This document shows, piece after piece, positions 38,239 through 47,017 of a stretch of DNA of 64,000 nucleotides (position 1 is the first letter of the stretch; every line of letters starts with the position of its first letter). The position numbers and the translations under genes were made by a program. The stretch spans positions 225,987 to 289,986 of the forward strand of contig JALGXW010000001.1 of NCBI GenBank assembly GCA_029821875.1, written 5' to 3'. The stretch is from Candidatus Hebobacterum abditum. Its GTDB lineage: Bacteria; Armatimonadota; Hebobacteria; Hebobacterales; Hebobacteraceae. The notes beneath the pieces are model-generated. The model saw only the letters and a list, made by a program, of their open reading frames with translations, had not been told where the DNA came from and searched no databases.

Positions 38239-38317
38239 CCCAGGCCGGAAGCGCGGCGGACCCGCGGCGACGTCCGCCTCCGTTCAGGCCGCTGCGGGCA
38301 CCCGCGAGGCGAGGTCC

Positions 38318-39154
38318 ATGAACGCTCCTCGTAGTCTCTTCGGGAACATCGAGCAGGTGCTCGCGGACGCGGGTGAGGTGGCCGCACTGCTGTGCCAGCG
38401 CGGCTGGGCCGAGCGGAATGCCGGCAACATCTCGGCCGATGTCACCGAGCTAGCCGACGTGGCCGACGGGGAGTTCGATCACCTTCCGCTGACGCCACTG
38501 GAGTCGGCCTGCCCCGAGATGGCATGTCGCGTGATGCTCATCTCGCGAAGCGGCGCCCGCATGCGCGACGTGGCCAAGAATCCCTCTGTGAGCATGGCTG
38601 CCATTGGCATTTCGGCCGACGGGCGCGCGTACAGGCCCTTCCAGGGAGCATCCGGGGGCATGACTCGCCCACCCACCTCTGAGCTGTGCGTGCACCTTCG
38701 CGTTCATCAGTCCCTGCGTGCGCGATCGGCCGTGCAGAGCGCGATAGTCCACACGCACCCCACTGAGTTGATCGCGCTCACGCAGGCCCAGGAGTTCTGC
38801 GAGGAGGAGAAACTCAACCATATCCTGTGGGGAATGCACCCCGAGGTGAAGGTCTTCATCCCAGAAGGCGTCGGTTTCGTCCCCTATCTCCGCCCGGCCT
38901 CTGAAGGGCTGGCCGAGGCCACCGCGGCCGCTCTCGATCGACACCGCATCGTCGTGTGGGAGAAGCACGGTGCCATCGCCACAGGACGAAGCCTGGCCGA
39001 GGCGTTCGACCTCATCGACACCCCGAACAAGTCTGCGCAGATCTACCTGCTCTGCAGGAGCGCGGCACTGCAGCCGGCAGGGCTGACAGCGGCGCAGCTG
39101 GCGGAACTCAAGGAGGTCGAGAGGTTCTTCAGATCGTTTGGTGACTCCGCGTGA
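38318..39154 (+). CDS. rhaD: Rhamnulose-1-phosphate aldolase (class II aldolase family)
   Basis: A 278-residue class II aldolase that cleaves L-rhamnulose-1-phosphate to dihydroxyacetone phosphate and lactaldehyde. The family fold shows 'RGWAERNAGNISADV' and the phosphate site region 'MLISRSGARMRD'. Zinc histidines lie in 'SAIVHTHPTELIAL' and the third in 'VWEKHGAIATGRSLAEAFDLID'. The assignment to rhamnulose is supported by rhaB and rhaA following directly. Start ATG at 38318 with GCGAGG upstream; the frame is open 140 codons further upstream without homology-like sequence. Confidence 0.9.
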   Translation: MNAPRSLFGNIEQVLADAGEVAALLCQRGWAERNAGNISADVTELADVADGEFDHLPLTPLESACPEMACRVMLISRSGARMRDVAKNPSVSMAAIGISADGRAYRPFQGASGGMTRPPTSELCVHLRVHQSLRARSAVQSAIVHTHPTELIALTQAQEFCEEEKLNHILWGMHPEVKVFIPEGVGFVPYLRPASEGLAEATAAALDRHRIVVWEKHGAIATGRSLAEAFDLIDTPNKSAQIYLLCRSAALQPAGLTAAQLAELKEVERFFRSFGDSA

Positions 39155-39187
39155 GGGGCAAGCACGTGGATTCGCTTGGGATTCGCC

Positions 39188-40657
39188 ATGGCACACAAGA
39201 ACTTCCTAGCGATTGACCTCGGAGCCGGAAGCGGCCGGGCATTGATCGGGTCGCTCGATGGCGCGGGTCTGCGCATTCGGGAGGCATCTCGCTTCCGCAA
39301 TGACATGGTCCGGATTCGGGACCATCTGCACTGGAACGTCATCCATCTGTTCGAGCAGGTTCTCAATACGCTCAAGGCGTGTGCTTCGCAGCAAGCGGAT
39401 ACTCCTGAGAGCATCGGCCTGGACACGTGGGGAGTTGACTTCGGCCTCTTGGCCGCCGACGGCAGTCTCCTCGGGTTTCCTGTGTGCTATCGAGACGGGC
39501 GCACGGAGGGCGCCATCGAGGGCTTCCTCGAGCGCGTGCCGCGGCAGCGTGTGTACGAGCTAACCGGCCTTCAGTTCCTTCCTCTGAACACTCTCTACCA
39601 GCTCTATGCAATGGTGCGTGACGGATCACCTCTGCTGGGGGTGGCCAGTGCCCTGCTCTTCATGCCCGACCTTTTCAACTACCTGCTGACAGGGGAGAAG
39701 AAGGCCGAGTTCACCATCGCCAGCACCTCTCAGCTCTATGATCCTCGTCGCCGGGAGTGGGCCGGCGAGCTCTTCGATGCTCTGGGGATTCCGCAGGCGA
39801 TCATGCAGGATATCGTCCCCCCTGGCACTGTCCTCGGGGCGCTCGACGAGGAAGTGGCCCGAAGCGCCGGGTCGGCGGCCATTCCTGTGGTCGCGACGGC
39901 GAGCCATGACACCGCGTCCGCAGTGGCTGCGGTTCCGGCCGAGGGGAGGGAGTGGGCCTACATCAGCTCTGGGACGTGGTCGCTGATGGGGGTCGAGAGC
40001 GAGGTCCCAATCATCACAGGGGACTCTCTCGACTTCAACTTCACAAACGAGGGCGGGATCGGCGGCACCTTCAGGGTCCTGAAGAACATCGCGGGGCTCT
40101 GGCTGCTCGAGCAATGTCGCAGGGCGTGGGAGGAGGACCGGCAGTATACGTACGAGCAGCTCGTCGAGATGGCAGAGGCTTGCTCGTTCGAGTCTCTCAT
40201 CGATCCGGACGACGCCGACTTCCTGAGTCCACCCGACATGCCGGAGGCCATCCGCGGCTTCTGCAGGCGAAGCGGCCAGCCCGAGCCAAACGGCCCTGGC
40301 GAGTTCGTCCGCTGCATTCTCGTGAGCCTCGCGCTGAAGTACAGGCTCGTGCTAGACCAACTGCGACGCATCTACTCGCACCCCATGAGCCGGATCCACG
40401 TGATCGGCGGCGGGGCGCGGAACGAACTCCTGTGTCAGCTGACGGCCGATGCGACGGGACTGCCGGTCGTCGCAGGTCCCGCCGAGGCGACCGCGATCGG
40501 AAACCTCCTGGTGCAGGCGATGGCGCTCGGGCACGTCGGCTCCCACGAGGAACTCCGAGAGATCGTCCGGGCGTCCTTCCCAGTTGGGCACTACGAGCCG
40601 CGCCCGGCCGCAAAGTGGAATTCGCTCTACCAGCGGTTCCGTGAGCTCTGCGGCTAG
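39188..40657 (+). CDS. rhaB: Rhamnulokinase (FGGY family)
   Basis: A 489-residue sugar kinase phosphorylating L-rhamnulose. 'FLAIDLGAGSGRALIG' is the N-terminal ATP site, with 'IGLDTWGVDFGLL', 'LTGLQFLPLNTLYQLYAM', 'ATASHDTASAVAAVP', 'WAYISSGTWSLMGVE' and 'IHVIGGGARNELLCQL'. These match RhaB rather than xylulokinase. ATG 39188 gives the usual start; a TTG at 39176 is in frame. Neither has a strong ribosome site. Confidence 0.93.
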   Translation: MAHKNFLAIDLGAGSGRALIGSLDGAGLRIREASRFRNDMVRIRDHLHWNVIHLFEQVLNTLKACASQQADTPESIGLDTWGVDFGLLAADGSLLGFPVCYRDGRTEGAIEGFLERVPRQRVYELTGLQFLPLNTLYQLYAMVRDGSPLLGVASALLFMPDLFNYLLTGEKKAEFTIASTSQLYDPRRREWAGELFDALGIPQAIMQDIVPPGTVLGALDEEVARSAGSAAIPVVATASHDTASAVAAVPAEGREWAYISSGTWSLMGVESEVPIITGDSLDFNFTNEGGIGGTFRVLKNIAGLWLLEQCRRAWEEDRQYTYEQLVEMAEACSFESLIDPDDADFLSPPDMPEAIRGFCRRSGQPEPNGPGEFVRCILVSLALKYRLVLDQLRRIYSHPMSRIHVIGGGARNELLCQLTADATGLPVVAGPAEATAIGNLLVQAMALGHVGSHEELREIVRASFPVGHYEPRPAAKWNSLYQRFRELCG

Positions 40658-40686
40658 TGGATTCGCAGGCAGAGGAGGGAACTTCG

Positions 40687-41958
40687 TTGCCGACCGGAGG
40701 GACTGACAAAGCCTACGAGGAGGCGAGAGCGCGCTACGCCGAGGCCGGCGTCGACACGGAGGCGGCCCTCTCCTCACTCGAGCGCGTGCCCCTGTCTCTT
40801 CATTGCTGGCAGGGCGACGACGTGAGGGGATTCGAGCGCCGCGGCGCCACTCTCGCGGGCAGCGGGATCCAGGTGACCGGCAGCCATCCGGGCAGGGCGC
40901 GCTCGGTGGGCGAGCTTCGGACCGATCTGGTCAAGGCCTTTTCCCTTATCCCGGGGCGGCATCGGCTCAACCTCCATGCCATGTATGGTGAGTTCGGCGC
41001 CGGAGAGGTCGACCGCGATGAGATCGGGCCGGAACACTACCAGGGCTGGGTCGAGTGGGCGGCCGAGCAAGAGCTGGGCCTTGATTTCAACGCCACCTGC
41101 TTCGCCCATCCCAAGGCCGAATCGGGCTTCACCCTCAGCCACAGAGAGAAGGCCATTCGCTCCTTCTGGGTCGAACACGTGAAGCGATGCCGAGAGATCG
41201 GTGCATTCATGGGTCGGGCGCGCGAGAGTGCCTGCGTGCACAACCTGTGGATACCCGATGGGTCGAAGGACATGCCGGTCGATCGATTCTGGCGGCGGGC
41301 CGCGCTGCTGGAGGCACTGGACGAGATCTACGCGTTGCGACATGACCCGCGGCACCTGAGGGATTCGCTCGAAAGCAAGCTGTTCGGCATCGGCAGCGAG
41401 TCATTCGTCGTCGGCTCACACGACTTCTACCTCGCCTATGCGCTCCGGGCCGGGAAGATGGTGTGCCTTGACCTGGGGCACTTCCATCCCACCGAATCTG
41501 TGGCCGACAAGGTGTCGGCGCTGCTTCAGTTCTTCGAAGGCATCCTCCTACACGTGAGCCGCGGGGTGCGTTGGGATAGCGATCACGTGGTGATTGTCAC
41601 CGACGAGCTGCAGGAGCTCATGCGTGAGGTTATCCGATGTCGAGCCCTGGCGCGCGTGCACATCGCGTTGGATTTCTTCGATGCTGCGATGAGCCGAGTA
41701 GGGGCGTGGGCGATCGGCGCTCGGGCGACGCTCGTCGCGCTGCTGAGGGCCCTGCTGGAGCCGGCAAAAAGGCTCGAGGAGGCGGAGCGGGCCGGCGACG
41801 CCTTCACTCGTCTCGCGTGGTTAGAGGAATCTAAGGCATTGCCTTTTGGGGATATCTGGGATCACCTCTGCATGAGGTGTGAGGTCCCCCCGGGTAGGCA
41901 CTGGATCGCGGAGGTCCAGGAGTACGACAGAACCATCGCGGCCGAGAGAGGCCGGTAG
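40687..41958 (+). CDS. rhaA: L-rhamnose isomerase
   Basis: A 423-residue TIM-barrel isomerase converting L-rhamnose to L-rhamnulose. Diagnostic motifs: 'VPLSLHCWQGDDVRGFE', 'INVHAIY'-like 'LNLHAMYGEF', 'LDFNATCFAHPKAESGFTLS', 'VHNLWIPDGSKDMPVDR', 'IGSESFVVGSHDFYLAYA', 'LDLGHFHPTE' and 'VRWDSDHVV'. The start is set at the TTG 40687 because AGGAGGGA sits six bases upstream; a GTG at 40657 overlapping the rhaB stop would add ten residues. Part of rhaDBA. Confidence 0.93.
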   Translation: MPTGGTDKAYEEARARYAEAGVDTEAALSSLERVPLSLHCWQGDDVRGFERRGATLAGSGIQVTGSHPGRARSVGELRTDLVKAFSLIPGRHRLNLHAMYGEFGAGEVDRDEIGPEHYQGWVEWAAEQELGLDFNATCFAHPKAESGFTLSHREKAIRSFWVEHVKRCREIGAFMGRARESACVHNLWIPDGSKDMPVDRFWRRAALLEALDEIYALRHDPRHLRDSLESKLFGIGSESFVVGSHDFYLAYALRAGKMVCLDLGHFHPTESVADKVSALLQFFEGILLHVSRGVRWDSDHVVIVTDELQELMREVIRCRALARVHIALDFFDAAMSRVGAWAIGARATLVALLRALLEPAKRLEEAERAGDAFTRLAWLEESKALPFGDIWDHLCMRCEVPPGRHWIAEVQEYDRTIAAERGR

Positions 41959-41965
41959 GGGAGCG

Positions 41966-43159
41966 ATGGAGGCCGTCGCCGCATCTTCAGATGCCGAGGC
42001 CGTGACGACTGGCGCCAGGGTCCTGCTCGTCGCACCGCCAGCGGCGGGCGGGCTGGCCAATCACGTCATCTCGCTCATGCGTGACCTGCATGGCGACGGG
42101 TATCGCGTCGGCGTCGCTTGCGAGCCCGGCGGCCGCATCGCCGAGGCCACGGCCGAGCTGGAGTTGCCGGCGTTTGGAATCATCTGCACGGCAGCCGGTG
42201 GGCCGCTGCCAACCGCGATCCGGGCAGCTCGGCTGATCCAGTGTGTGAGGCGGTTCCGACCACAGATCGTGCACACTCACTCACTTGCCGCAAGCGCAAT
42301 CGGCAGCCTCGCCTGCACGGTAGTGCGATCGCCGAGCTTGCTGGTGACGGTGCACAACTACCCGCCGGGAGCGGCCGGCATGGCGGCCGACTCAGCGGGC
42401 CACCGTTGGGCGCTGGGGCTGGCGGTGCAGCGCGCAAGCCGCATTATCACGGTCTCGGAGGCACTGCAGCGCGACCTCCTGTTGGCGCATCCTGAGGCCA
42501 CCGGCAAGTGTCTGACGATCCACAACGGCATAGATACCCGGAAGAAGCCGACCCGCAGCCGTGAAGACGTGTGCGAGTTGCTTGGCCTCGCGGGTGCGGG
42601 CCCCCTCGTGGGGATGCTCGCCCGGCTGGCGCCTCAGAAGGGCGTTGAGGACTTCATCCGCGCGGCCTCGATAGTGGCGAAGTCGTGGCCCACCGCGAGC
42701 TTCGTTCTCGCAGGAGATGGGCCTCTCACGCCGTCTGCTCTGCAGCTTCGACAGGATCTGCATCTGGAAGGCAGACTGCACCTGCCCGGGCATGTGGAAT
42801 GGGCCCGCGACTTGGTTGCAGCACTGGACGTGCTGGTCGTCGCCTCGGTCTCCGAGGGATCGTCAGTGGCGGCGATGGAGGCGATGTCGCTGGCGAAGCC
42901 GGTGGTGGCAACCGCGGTCGGCGGGGTGCCGGAGGTCGTCGCCGACGGCCAGACCGGGGTTCTCGTGGCGCCTGGGCGGCCGGAGATGCTGGCCACAGGA
43001 ATCGAGGAGGTCCTCGGTGAGCCGGCGCGGGCGCGGGAGATGGGGGAGGAGGGCCGGCGGCGAGCGGTCGGGCAGTTCGACATAACAGACATGCTTGCGC
43101 GGACGCAGGCCGTCTACGCCGACGTCATTCGAGAGGAGGTCGAGGCAGGCAAGAAATGA
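41966..43159 (+). CDS. Glycosyltransferase family 4 protein
   Basis: A 397-residue GT-B retaining glycosyltransferase. N-terminal 'VLLVAPPAAGGLANHVISLMR' (acceptor domain start), 'IVHTHSLAASAIGSL' and 'ITVSEALQRDLL', then the donor-binding half 'GMLARLAPQKGVEDFIRAA', 'FVLAGDGPL' and 'VVASVSEGSSVAAMEAMSLA' (the E-x7-E region). Sugar donor and acceptor are unknown. It begins 7 bp after rhaA with GGGGAG, and its stop overlaps the next start (ATGA). It may therefore be expressed with the rha genes and act on the cell envelope. Confidence 0.88.
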   Translation: MEAVAASSDAEAVTTGARVLLVAPPAAGGLANHVISLMRDLHGDGYRVGVACEPGGRIAEATAELELPAFGIICTAAGGPLPTAIRAARLIQCVRRFRPQIVHTHSLAASAIGSLACTVVRSPSLLVTVHNYPPGAAGMAADSAGHRWALGLAVQRASRIITVSEALQRDLLLAHPEATGKCLTIHNGIDTRKKPTRSREDVCELLGLAGAGPLVGMLARLAPQKGVEDFIRAASIVAKSWPTASFVLAGDGPLTPSALQLRQDLHLEGRLHLPGHVEWARDLVAALDVLVVASVSEGSSVAAMEAMSLAKPVVATAVGGVPEVVADGQTGVLVAPGRPEMLATGIEEVLGEPARAREMGEEGRRRAVGQFDITDMLARTQAVYADVIREEVEAGKK

Positions 43160-45369
43160 TCCCTCGACGCATCGCCCACATGCTGGCATTCGCGTGCCTT
43201 CTGGTCGGACTTAGCCCCCGCCCGGGCGGGGCGGCCGAACAGAAGCTGCTGCTCGTGGTTCTGGACAAGGTCACGTGGCACGACCTGATGTCCGAAGATG
43301 TGCAGGCGCCCACGCTGCGGCGCCTCGCCGAGGACGGCGCGGTCGGCCTCATGTGCGTCCGGGCCGCGCGCGGCTATGGCGGCGAGTACCTGACGATCGG
43401 CGCTGGATCGCGTGCCGCCTCTCGGCTCGACCCAGTCACCCGGACCAATGCGGAGGCGCATGCGTTCCAGGTGAGCGAAGTTGTCGGGGGACGCACGGCT
43501 GGCGAAATCTACACAGCGCGCACCGGGTGGCAAGCCGCAGGAGACCCGATTATTCAGCTTTCGATCGGCGAGTTGGTGCGGCAGAACGCGGCCGCTGACT
43601 ACCCCCTGCAGCTGGGGCTGCTGGGCGGGGCGCTTCGCCGCGCCGGCGTCGGAGTTGCCTGCGTCGGGAATGCTGATACCCCAGGGCGCGCGCACCGCGA
43701 GCTTGTCGCCATTGCCATGGACGAGCAAGGGCGCGTCGCGCTGGGTGATGTCCGCGCGCGGCTGGCGGTCAGTGACTCTGCCCGCCCGTGTGGGGTCACG
43801 TTCAACCCACCTGCTATGCGGTCTGCGCTTCGGCGTGCGGCGAGGGCCGCGGACTTCGTGGTCTTCGACCCAGGCGAGACCTCGCGTGTGGAAAGCTGTG
43901 CAGACAAGATGACGGCCAGGACGGTCGAGGCCGAGCGGCGCAGGGCGATTGAGGAGACCGATGATCTCATCGCTGAGGCCCTCTCCTCTCTGTCGGCGCA
44001 GCAGTGGTCCGTGCTGGTCCTGGCGCCCAGCCTACGAGAGCCGCAGCCGGGAGAGAGCGATCTCGGTTTGGCGCCGGTGATCCTGTGGAGCCCGGGGCGC
44101 CGACCTGGGCTCCTCTCGTCGCCCTCCACGAGACGCCCAGGACTGGTGCTGAACATAGATGTAGCGCCGACGGTGTTGGCGCACTTCGGCGTCGAGGCGG
44201 CCCAGGAGCCGGTTGGGCGGCCGATCGCGGTGGCCGAGGCGGAGGGGGGCGCGCTGAGCAGGCTGGAAGAGGAGCTGGCGCGTCACAGAGCATCCGAGAC
44301 CGCGCGTCGCCGGGTCTTCCGAGTGCTCCCCATGGCTGCCACCATCGCACTGTGGGTCGCGGCTTTCTTCCTTCTCGTCGGCGAGCGTATTCCGGGCGTA
44401 CTGCGGGTGCTTCTCAGAGGGGTGTTGCTGGTCGTGCTGTCCGTTCCAGCCGGGATGCTGCTGGCCGCTACACGGCCCCTGCCTGCCGAACAAATGCTGT
44501 TGGCTGGCATAGCGGTCGCGGGGGCGACAGCGCTCGTGGGCTCCCACCTAACGGGGTGGCGATCGGGGCACGTTCTTCCGTGTCTTCTGCTCGTCGGGTT
44601 ACTCACCTACGACCTGATTCGAGGACAGCAGATGCTTTATTGGTCGCCCCTGAGTTACTCTCCCAGCGGCGGCGCGCGTTTCTACGGCATAGGCAATGAG
44701 TACGCGGGCGCACTCCTTGGAGCATCGCTGGTAGGAGCGGCCTCTGTGCTCTGGCCGCGCGACCGGGCCGGACCTGGAGAGCGCGTACTGGTCGCAGGGG
44801 GCCTCCTGGGTCTGGCCGTCGTTGTAGGAGTTTCCCGGTGCGGCGCGAACCTCGGTATGTCGCTCGCGCTGGCCATCGGGGCCGCGGTCTTCGCACTGTA
44901 TCTCTGTCAACGATCGATAGGCTGGATAGAAGTAGGTGTGGGCCTTCTCCTTGCCACGTTCCTGGTGGGAGCTGCCATCATCGTCGATGTCGTCTACCGC
45001 GGCCCAGATGCATCACATATCGGCCGCTGGGTGACGGATCTGAGAAGCCACGGATGGCAGGCCGTCTATGATGTCCTGTCCCGCAAGTTCTCCATGAACT
45101 GGCTCCTGCTCCGGGTCTCGTCGTGGACCGGCATGGCGGCCGCGGCTCTCGGCGTGCTGGGAGTCGCTGTCGCGGCGCGGCCGGCGCGGGTGGTCGCGGT
45201 GCTCAAGGAGCGGACATGGCTCTCGGCGGCGCTCATCTCGTGTCTGGCCGGATCGGCGACTGCATTCGTGCTCAATGACTCCGGAATCGTGGCAGCTTCG
45301 CTGGCTCTCCTGTATGCTGCGGGCGCGCTCGCCTACCTGGCCCTGGGAGACGTTGGGCTGGAGAAGTAG
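43156..45369 (+). CDS. Alkaline-phosphatase-superfamily domain fused to a polytopic membrane domain
   Basis: A 737-residue membrane protein. Signal/anchor helix at 5-26, then an extracytoplasmic phosphatase-superfamily-like domain to about residue 385 ('LLLVVLDKVTWHDLMSEDVQ', 'GGEYLTIGAGSRA', 'NIDVAPTVLAHFGV'). About ten transmembrane segments follow from residue 390 ('MAATIALWVAAFFLLVG' through 'AALISCLAGSATAF'). Conserved-looking 'YSPSGGARFYGIGNEYAGAL' and 'VSRCGANLGMSLALAIG' lie in loops. Similar proteins occur in Clostridia-like genomes without known function. Coupled to the glycosyltransferase, so an envelope polysaccharide or lipid modification role is inferred. Confidence 0.7.
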   Translation: MIPRRIAHMLAFACLLVGLSPRPGGAAEQKLLLVVLDKVTWHDLMSEDVQAPTLRRLAEDGAVGLMCVRAARGYGGEYLTIGAGSRAASRLDPVTRTNAEAHAFQVSEVVGGRTAGEIYTARTGWQAAGDPIIQLSIGELVRQNAAADYPLQLGLLGGALRRAGVGVACVGNADTPGRAHRELVAIAMDEQGRVALGDVRARLAVSDSARPCGVTFNPPAMRSALRRAARAADFVVFDPGETSRVESCADKMTARTVEAERRRAIEETDDLIAEALSSLSAQQWSVLVLAPSLREPQPGESDLGLAPVILWSPGRRPGLLSSPSTRRPGLVLNIDVAPTVLAHFGVEAAQEPVGRPIAVAEAEGGALSRLEEELARHRASETARRRVFRVLPMAATIALWVAAFFLLVGERIPGVLRVLLRGVLLVVLSVPAGMLLAATRPLPAEQMLLAGIAVAGATALVGSHLTGWRSGHVLPCLLLVGLLTYDLIRGQQMLYWSPLSYSPSGGARFYGIGNEYAGALLGASLVGAASVLWPRDRAGPGERVLVAGGLLGLAVVVGVSRCGANLGMSLALAIGAAVFALYLCQRSIGWIEVGVGLLLATFLVGAAIIVDVVYRGPDASHIGRWVTDLRSHGWQAVYDVLSRKFSMNWLLLRVSSWTGMAAAALGVLGVAVAARPARVVAVLKERTWLSAALISCLAGSATAFVLNDSGIVAASLALLYAAGALAYLALGDVGLEK

Positions 45370-45576
45370 GAGCTGGGGACGCGGCTGTGAGCACGCCACG
45401 GCCGCTGGCGGCGCCCGCCTCGCCAGGCCGTCGGACCTGGCCACAGCTCGCCCTCCGGCACTCCGGCCAGGAGCATGATCCTAGCAGGTGCGAGGCCCTC
45501 GGCGTGCCAGCCTCCCTGAACGGCCCTGAATCAGAAACGATTGCGGCGCCCGGCGCGGGTCGAGGGCGGTCTCGAC

Positions 45577-45605
45577 TTGCGGTCGAGTCGACAGACGAGT
45601 AGAAT
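45577..45605 (+). promoter_or_regulatory. Promoter of the AmrS-like gene
   Basis: TTGCGG (45577-45582), 17-bp spacer, TAGAAT (45600-45605). The predicted start is only about 15 bp before the ATG. The rest of the 256-bp interval (45370-45576) shows no gene. Confidence 0.5.
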
Positions 45606-45625
45606 CGTGGGGGGACAGCAACGCG

Positions 45626-46633
45626 ATGGCTCAACTCGGACTGAGAGAGGCCGCGTTCTGGGAGGAGGGTGAGGGGGGCCGCGTGCACTGCCTCCTCTGC
45701 CCCAATGATTGCCGCATCGCCGAGGGGGAGACCGGGGTCTGTCGGGTCCGACAGAACATAGACGGAGTGCTGCGGAGCTTGAACTATGATCGAGTGTCCG
45801 CCGTCAACATGGACCCGATCGAGAAGAAACCCCTCTTCCACTTCCGCCCTGGGTCGAACATACTCTCCCTTGGGACGGTGGGCTGCAATCTGTCGTGCGC
45901 GTTCTGCCAGAACTGGTCGATATCTCAGTCGACCGGTGGCACGCGTAGGATGTCCTCGGAGGAAGCGGTGCGGATGGCGTTGGACGCGCCGGGGAACATC
46001 GGCATCGCCTACACCTACAACGAACCCTTCATATGGTACGAGTTCGTGGCCGAGACTGCCCCGCGCATGAAGGAGGCCGGTCTGCACAACGTTCTTGTCA
46101 CGAATGGCTACGTTTCAGAGCGGCCCCTTCGCGAACTACTGCCATACATCGACGCGATGAACGTTGACATCAAGTCCATGGAGGCTGACTTCTACCGGGA
46201 GCTCTGTCGAGGACAGGCGGAGCCGCCGAGGCGGACCGTGGAGATGGCCCACGCGGCCGGCTGCCTCGTAGAAGTGACAAACCTCATCATACCCAACTGG
46301 AACGACGATGAGCGTGCCATCCGAGCGCTGATCGACTGGGTCGCGAGCGTGGGCACTGAGGTCGCGCTGCACTTCTCGCGATATCATCCGGACCACAAAC
46401 TGAGCGAGCCGCCGACGCCCACAGATACCCTCCTGAGGGCGCGGGAAATGGGGCTGGAGAAGCTCGACTACGTCTACATCGGCAATGTGTGGGGCGAGAA
46501 CGGCGAGGACACGCGGTGTCCGAGCTGCGGCAAGGCTGTGGTGGAACGGCGGGGCTTCAGCGTGTCAAAGGTGGCGGTGAGCGGCGGGAAATGTGACTAC
46601 TGCGGGGGAAAGGTGGCGATTGTCGGCACGTAG
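45626..46633 (+). CDS. amrS: AmrS-type radical SAM protein (AmmeMemoRadiSam family)
   Basis: A 335-residue radical SAM enzyme. N-terminal 'VHCLLCPNDCRIAEGETGVC' cysteines, the [4Fe-4S] motif 'GCNLSCAFCQNWSISQ' (CxxxCxxC), 'YTYNEPFIWYEF', 'VDIKSMEADFYRELC' and 'HFSRYHPDHKL'. Two C-terminal CxxC pairs ('CPSCGK', 'CDYCGG') form a zinc-like element. The AMMECR1 and MEMO partners often found with it are not in the window. The reaction is not established with certainty. Confidence 0.9.
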   Translation: MAQLGLREAAFWEEGEGGRVHCLLCPNDCRIAEGETGVCRVRQNIDGVLRSLNYDRVSAVNMDPIEKKPLFHFRPGSNILSLGTVGCNLSCAFCQNWSISQSTGGTRRMSSEEAVRMALDAPGNIGIAYTYNEPFIWYEFVAETAPRMKEAGLHNVLVTNGYVSERPLRELLPYIDAMNVDIKSMEADFYRELCRGQAEPPRRTVEMAHAAGCLVEVTNLIIPNWNDDERAIRALIDWVASVGTEVALHFSRYHPDHKLSEPPTPTDTLLRAREMGLEKLDYVYIGNVWGENGEDTRCPSCGKAVVERRGFSVSKVAVSGGKCDYCGGKVAIVGT

Positions 46634-46661
46634 TCCGGCCGAGAAAAGGAGGAATTGCAGC

Positions 46662-46991
46662 ATGAGCGACGAGATGAAGATCACTTCCTGGCGCGAGTTG
46701 CTCGAAAGGACGGTTGAGCTGGGCCTTGGTGCGGCGTTGCTTACAAAGGAGTCGGCGACGAGGTTGGTGGACGAACTCGTCAAGAAAGGCGACGTGAGTC
46801 GGGAAGAAGGCAAGAAGCTTGTCTCCGACATGCTGGAGAAGGGGCGGGGGCAGAAGGAGAAGATGGAGGACTTCGTAGCGGAGATCGTCGAGCGCGCACT
46901 CGCGAAGGCCGACATCGCCCGGCGCTCCCAGATCGAAGAGATTGAGCGCCGGCTTGAGGAGATCGAAAAGCGCGCCGCCGGAGCCGAGTAA
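46662..46991 (+). CDS. Phasin-like coiled-coil protein
   Basis: A 109-residue, highly charged helical protein: 'SWRELLERTVELGLGAALL', 'LVDELVKKGDVSREEGKKLV' and a heptad-rich C-terminus 'RRSQIEEIERRLEEIEKR'. The layout matches small phasin/PHA-granule-associated-type proteins that commonly precede UbiB-family genes. AAAAGGAGG precedes the ATG. The next gene (26 bp on) encodes a UbiB-like kinase. The biochemical role is unknown. Confidence 0.7.
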   Translation: MSDEMKITSWRELLERTVELGLGAALLTKESATRLVDELVKKGDVSREEGKKLVSDMLEKGRGQKEKMEDFVAEIVERALAKADIARRSQIEEIERRLEEIEKRAAGAE

Positions 46992-47017
46992 CGGCCCGCG
47001 CTGCAGGCCAAACACCG

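Noticed and set aside
37895-38317. In-frame upstream extension of rhaD by 141 codons
   Set aside because: It crosses a strong terminator and the rhaD promoter, and the translation is Arg/Pro/Gly-rich without homology-like features.
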